A stretch of 64,000 bases of DNA. Source: Dethiosulfatarculus sandiegensis (GTDB taxonomy: Bacteria; Desulfobacterota; Desulfarculia; Desulfarculales; Desulfarculaceae). The notes beneath the pieces were generated by a model. The model made no database searches. It was not told the origin of the DNA and was given only the letters and a program-made list of their open reading frames with translations. A program made the translations under genes and the position numbers. Where the stretch lies: the NCBI RefSeq assembly GCF_000931935.2, contig NZ_AZAC01000016.1, forward strand, positions 62,001-126,000, given 5' to 3'. This document shows, one piece after another, positions 61,177 to 64,000 of this stretch (position 1 is the stretch's first letter; every line of letters starts with the position of its first letter).

Positions 61177-62349
61177 GTGTTTTTGGATCTTTTTTACACC
61201 TTGCGCAGTTTAAAGGTGCCGGTCTCGGTCACCGAATGGATGACCCTGACCGAAGCCTTGAGCAAAGGTATGGCCAACTCCAGCCTCACCTCTTTTTATT
61301 TCCTGGCCCGTTCGCTCCTGATCAAGTCAGAGGCCTATTATGATCAATATGATCAGGCCTTTGCCCATGTGTTCAGAGATGCGGAAATGCCTGCTGATAT
61401 AAGGGATGAAATTCTGGACTGGCTGGCCGATCCCATCAACCGGCTGGTGCTTCCTGATGAAGAGCTGGAAAAGCTTAAAAAATGGGATTTGGAAAAACTC
61501 CGCGAGGAACTGGAAAAAAGGCTGGCCGAGCAGACAGAGCGTCACGACGGCGGCGGTAAATGGATCGGCACCGGCGGCACCAGCCCCTTCGGTCATTCCG
61601 GGGCCCATCCGGCAGGCGTCCGCATAGGCGGACCGGGCGGGGCGGGCAGGGCCATTCAGATTGCGGCGGCCCGCAAGTTCCGCAACTACCGCACAGACGT
61701 GACCTTGGATGTCAGGCAGATGAAGGTGGCCTTAAAGCGCCTGCGCCAGTTTGTCAAGGAAGGCCCGGAAGACGAACTGGATATTGAGGCCACTATTGAT
61801 AAAACCTGTCGCGAGGGTGGCGAGATCGAATTTGTCTTTACCAGGGAGCGCAAGAACAATGTAAAGGTTCTGCTGCTCATGGATTCAGGCGGCTCCATGA
61901 ACCCTTATGCCAGCCTGGTGAACCGGCTATTTTCCGCGGCCCACCAAAGCGCCCATTTCAAGGATCTTAAGGCCTATTATTTCCACAACTGCATATACCA
62001 GGATCTGTACACGGATATGTACACTTCAGAAGCGGTCTCCACTGCTTCCATCCTTAGCAACCTGGGATCTGAATACAAGGTTATCCTGGTGGGGGACGCC
62101 CATATGGCTCCTTCGGAGCTTTTGCATCCCGGCGGGGCGATCGATTATTTTTACTATAACGAACAGCCCGGACTGGACTGGCTAAGGCGCATATTAGACC
62201 ATTTTCACTATTCGGTCTGGCTGAACCCATTGCCGGAAATGGCCTGGATTTCATCTTCCATTCAGATAGTGCGGCGGCTGTTCCCCATGTTCCCCCTGAC
62301 TGTGGACGGATTGGAAGACGCAGTGCAAAGGCTTATGGTCAAGCACTGA
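61177..62349 (+). CDS. VWA-domain protein, CoxE-like, MoxR partner
   Basis: 390 residues, GTG start directly after the moxR stop. Helical N-terminal half, then a glycine-rich linker (GGKWIGTGGTSPFGHSG) and a von Willebrand A domain with a metal site VLLLMDSGGSMNPY. The usual DxSxS reads DSGGS (serine 2 replaced by glycine); a threonine and aspartate further on (ILVGDAHM) complete the site. No target enzyme is encoded next to it, so the client is unknown. Confidence 0.88.
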   Translation: MFLDLFYTLRSLKVPVSVTEWMTLTEALSKGMANSSLTSFYFLARSLLIKSEAYYDQYDQAFAHVFRDAEMPADIRDEILDWLADPINRLVLPDEELEKLKKWDLEKLREELEKRLAEQTERHDGGGKWIGTGGTSPFGHSGAHPAGVRIGGPGGAGRAIQIAAARKFRNYRTDVTLDVRQMKVALKRLRQFVKEGPEDELDIEATIDKTCREGGEIEFVFTRERKNNVKVLLLMDSGGSMNPYASLVNRLFSAAHQSAHFKDLKAYYFHNCIYQDLYTDMYTSEAVSTASILSNLGSEYKVILVGDAHMAPSELLHPGGAIDYFYYNEQPGLDWLRRILDHFHYSVWLNPLPEMAWISSSIQIVRRLFPMFPLTVDGLEDAVQRLMVKH

Positions 62350-62368
62350 TAATTGGGGGAGATTTAGC

Positions 62369-62410
62369 AATAAAAACGCCCGGCCCTTGGAGAGGCCGGG
62401 CGTTTTTATT
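62369..62410. terminator. bidirectional terminator between VWA and nifU-like genes
   Basis: AATAAAAACGCCCGGCC (62369-62385) and GGCCGGGCGTTTTTATT (62394-62410) form a 17-pair stem with an 8-base loop and T tracts on both strands. Confidence 0.95.
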
Positions 62411-62426
62411 TTCGGACATAAAATCC

Positions 62427-62663
62427 TTACATCATGGCTTCCACCCGCTTTAACTCGGGTAGCTGCTCCTTTAAAGCCTTTTCAATCACATTATGCAAGG
62501 TGGAGGAGGCATGGGCACAGCCGCTGCACGCGCCGGTGAGTTTGACCAGCACCACATTCTCAGGGCTGACACCCAATAATTTCACATTGCCGCCGTGCTT
62601 TACCAGCTCCGGCCGGGCAACCTCCAAGGCCTTTTCAACCTGTTCTTTGCTTAAGGCTGCCAT
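62427..62663 (-). CDS. NifU C-terminal domain-like Fe-S scaffold
   Basis: 78 residues. The single NifU_C domain has the CxxC cluster site in LTGACSGCAHASSTLHNVIE (in part), preceded by VEKALEVARPELVKHGGN. Carries a transient 4Fe-4S cluster for transfer to target proteins. Follows mrp by about 60 bases on the same strand; both belong to Fe-S delivery. Confidence 0.92.
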   Translation of the reverse strand: MAALSKEQVEKALEVARPELVKHGGNVKLLGVSPENVVLVKLTGACSGCAHASSTLHNVIEKALKEQLPELKRVEAMM

Positions 62664-62726
62664 TTTTCTTCTCCTTTGGCGAAAAGCCCCTAAAGACCTG
62701 CGTGGCTTTCAGGAGCCAGGCTTATT

Positions 62727-63776
62727 TTAAAGCTTGGCCTTTATTTTGCGGGCCAGTTCCAAATAAGCCTCTCCCGCCGGGGTGTCGCCCAGGACCACGG
62801 GAGTTCCCTTGTCGGAAAGTTCGCGAACCGCGGTGTCCAAGGGCAGGTCGCCCAAATAATCGACACCCAGTTTTTCACACAAGGGCTTCACCGAGCCGTT
62901 GCCGAATATTTCATGGCGTTTCTGGCATTCGTCACAGATAAAGTAGCTCATGTTCTCCACAATGCCAAAGACATGGGCGTTTACCGCCTTGAACATGTCC
63001 ACTCCCTTGACTGCGTCGACCAGGGCCACATCCTGGGGTGTGGTGACCACCACCGCGCCCGTGATGGGGACTTCCTGGGCCATGCTGATCTGCACATCAC
63101 CGGTGCCGGGAGGCAGGTCCAGGACCAGCACATCCAAAGGCGCCCAGTCCACCTGGTGCAAAAGCTGGCGCACTGCCTTCATGATCAGGGGACCACGCCA
63201 GATCAAGGCCTTTTCATTATCCATCAAGTAACCGATGGAAACGGTTTTAATACCGTGGGCCACAATCGGGGCCAACTTGTCGCCGCTGCTGGTGGGCTCG
63301 GCGTCTTTAACGCCAAGCATGATCGGCACGGAAGGACCGTAGAGGTCCAGATCCAAAAGACCAACCTTAAGTCCCAGCTTGGCCAGGCCCAGGGCAAGGT
63401 TGGCCGCCACAGTGGATTTTCCCACACCGCCTTTGCCCGAGGCCACAGGCACCACCGCAGTCACACCCTCAATGGGAGTGGGGGTGGGGGGCTGGTTCGG
63501 GTCCTTGGCCGGGGCGGGCTGAGGCATGTTAAGCTCAAGCTCCTTTACGCCGGGCAGGCCGGAAAGGGCGGAAGCGATTTCATTTTCCAATTTTTCCCGC
63601 ACATCAGGCGGGGCGGCAATGGGCCGCATCTTTATGACGGCCTTGCCGTCCACCAACCGGGCTTCCTCAATCAGTTCCATGGTGATGAGGTCCATCTCAA
63701 AACCCGGGTACTGTACTTTTTTGAGGGCGCTTACGAAGATTTCCTCAATGGCACCTTGCTTGGCTTTATCGCTCAT
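62727..63776 (-). CDS. mrp: Mrp/NBP35-family Fe-S carrier ATPase (ApbC)
   Basis: 349 residues. N-terminal DUF59 domain (about 5-85, IEEIFVSALKKVQYPGF), a proline-rich linker and a ParA-like ATPase: deviant Walker A VASGKGGVGKST, VLDLPPGTGDVQISM and the CxxC in YFICDECQKRHEIFG that holds a 4Fe-4S cluster between subunits. Its start overlaps the BadF-type ATPase gene by four bases, so both may be co-transcribed. Confidence 0.93.
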   Translation of the reverse strand: MSDKAKQGAIEEIFVSALKKVQYPGFEMDLITMELIEEARLVDGKAVIKMRPIAAPPDVREKLENEIASALSGLPGVKELELNMPQPAPAKDPNQPPTPTPIEGVTAVVPVASGKGGVGKSTVAANLALGLAKLGLKVGLLDLDLYGPSVPIMLGVKDAEPTSSGDKLAPIVAHGIKTVSIGYLMDNEKALIWRGPLIMKAVRQLLHQVDWAPLDVLVLDLPPGTGDVQISMAQEVPITGAVVVTTPQDVALVDAVKGVDMFKAVNAHVFGIVENMSYFICDECQKRHEIFGNGSVKPLCEKLGVDYLGDLPLDTAVRELSDKGTPVVLGDTPAGEAYLELARKIKAKL

Positions 63777-64000
63777 ATCGGCTCCTTCTCAAGGCAGCAA
63801 CCAAATGCGCCGTTTATCTGCGGTTCAGGTGGTGTGATCACCGGGCAGCCTGCTGCCTGGCCAGCCATCTCAACCACGCTTGTGTTTTTAGCCACACCGC
63901 CACAAAAAACCAGAACCTTAGGCTTGTAGCGGCGGACCATCTGGGCCACCCTGCGCGCCACCGACCAGTTGATACCGGCCAGAATGCGTGAGGAATGCAC
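63773..64000 (-). CDS. BadF/BadG/HgdC-family ATPase, C-terminal end only (runs off window)
   Basis: The frame is open to the right edge, so the start is missing. The visible 75 residues are the tail of the ASKHA ATPase that activates 2-hydroxyacyl-CoA dehydratases or benzoyl-CoA reductases: KVLVFCGGVAKNTSVVEM, followed by PPEPQINGAFGCCLEKE. The usual GAxGAA end is GAFGCC here. Its 4-base overlap with mrp puts an Fe-S carrier next to an Fe-S-dependent activator. Confidence 0.85.
   Translation of the reverse strand: MHSSRILAGINWSVARRVAQMVRRYKPKVLVFCGGVAKNTSVVEMAGQAAGCPVITPPEPQINGAFGCCLEKEPI

Noticed and set aside
62913..63929. 338-codon open frame on the plus strand
   Set aside because: Shadow of mrp and of the BadF-type gene, both with intact motifs; the product is a histidine/glycine-rich artefact.

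Overview
The window looks like ordinary chromosome from an anaerobic deltaproteobacterium (Desulfobacterota, probably near the Desulfobacterales). The reasons are protein families only: a corrinoid-type URO-D methyltransferase with a RACo-like corrinoid activator, a BadF/HgdC-type ATPase, Mrp and NifU-type Fe-S proteins, LPS genes kdsA/kdsC, ftsEX-envC-ctpA-yibQ in one run, and branched-chain-type ABC transport joined to an acyl-CoA ligase under sigma-54 control. Genus is not resolved. There is no phage, IS element, CRISPR array or toxin-antitoxin pair that I can support. TTG and GTG starts with good ribosome binding sites are common, and many neighbouring genes overlap by 1 to 17 bases.

Layout. 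1-4.3 kb (+): end of a URO-D methyltransferase, a beta-barrel outer membrane protein and a RACo-like activator. 4.4-15.8 kb (-): in transcription order a sensor kinase, an NtrC-type regulator and an extracellular binding protein; then a clear sigma-54 promoter; then a paralogous binding protein, livHMGF and an AMP-dependent acyl-CoA ligase. This reads as uptake plus CoA activation of an organic acid, switched on by the adjacent two-component system. 15.9 kb: tRNA-Ala(CGC). 16.4-18.5 kb (+): hisB, a lipoprotein gene and hisA. 18.8-21.5 kb: a membrane-anchored HhH protein, a decayed HD-GYP gene, a 41-residue membrane peptide and a highly structured non-coding stretch whose fold and size resemble 6S RNA. 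21.5-24.5 kb (-): pyrG-kdsA-kdsC. 25.0-29.3 kb (+): glgA, a GAF-domain histidine kinase and an unknown gene. 29.6-32.2 kb: a REC-GGDEF protein degenerate in both domains, an OsmC protein and cobD/cbiB. 32.2-33.5 kb: AT-rich DNA with no convincing gene, followed by a small basic protein. 34.1-43.1 kb: pgpA, then on the minus strand ftsE-ftsX-envC-ctpA-yibQ, a TolC-family gene and a glycosyltransferase. 43.4-45.3 kb (+): a DPM1-like glycosyltransferase and a flippase-like membrane protein. 45.4-48.3 kb (+): small unknown genes with a PfkB kinase, a thioesterase and a sirtuin. 48.9-51.8 kb (+): a TrmA/RlmD-type RNA methyltransferase, a zinc phospholipase C-like protein and a SPOR protein. 52.0-60.2 kb (+): xseA, an M23 peptidase, xseB, ispA, dxs, tlyA, an M18 aminopeptidase and a LysE-type exporter. 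60.3-62.3 kb (+): a MoxR ATPase with its VWA partner. 62.4-64.0 kb (-): a NifU-like scaffold, Mrp ATPase and the end of a BadF-type ATPase.

The part most worth attention is the sigma-54 locus, where a second binding protein is translationally coupled to the kinase/regulator pair rather than to the transporter. It may be a ligand-presenting co-sensor. Next come the 6S-like structured region and the two broken c-di-GMP genes. Functions are read from protein sequence and motifs by eye; no database search was possible.
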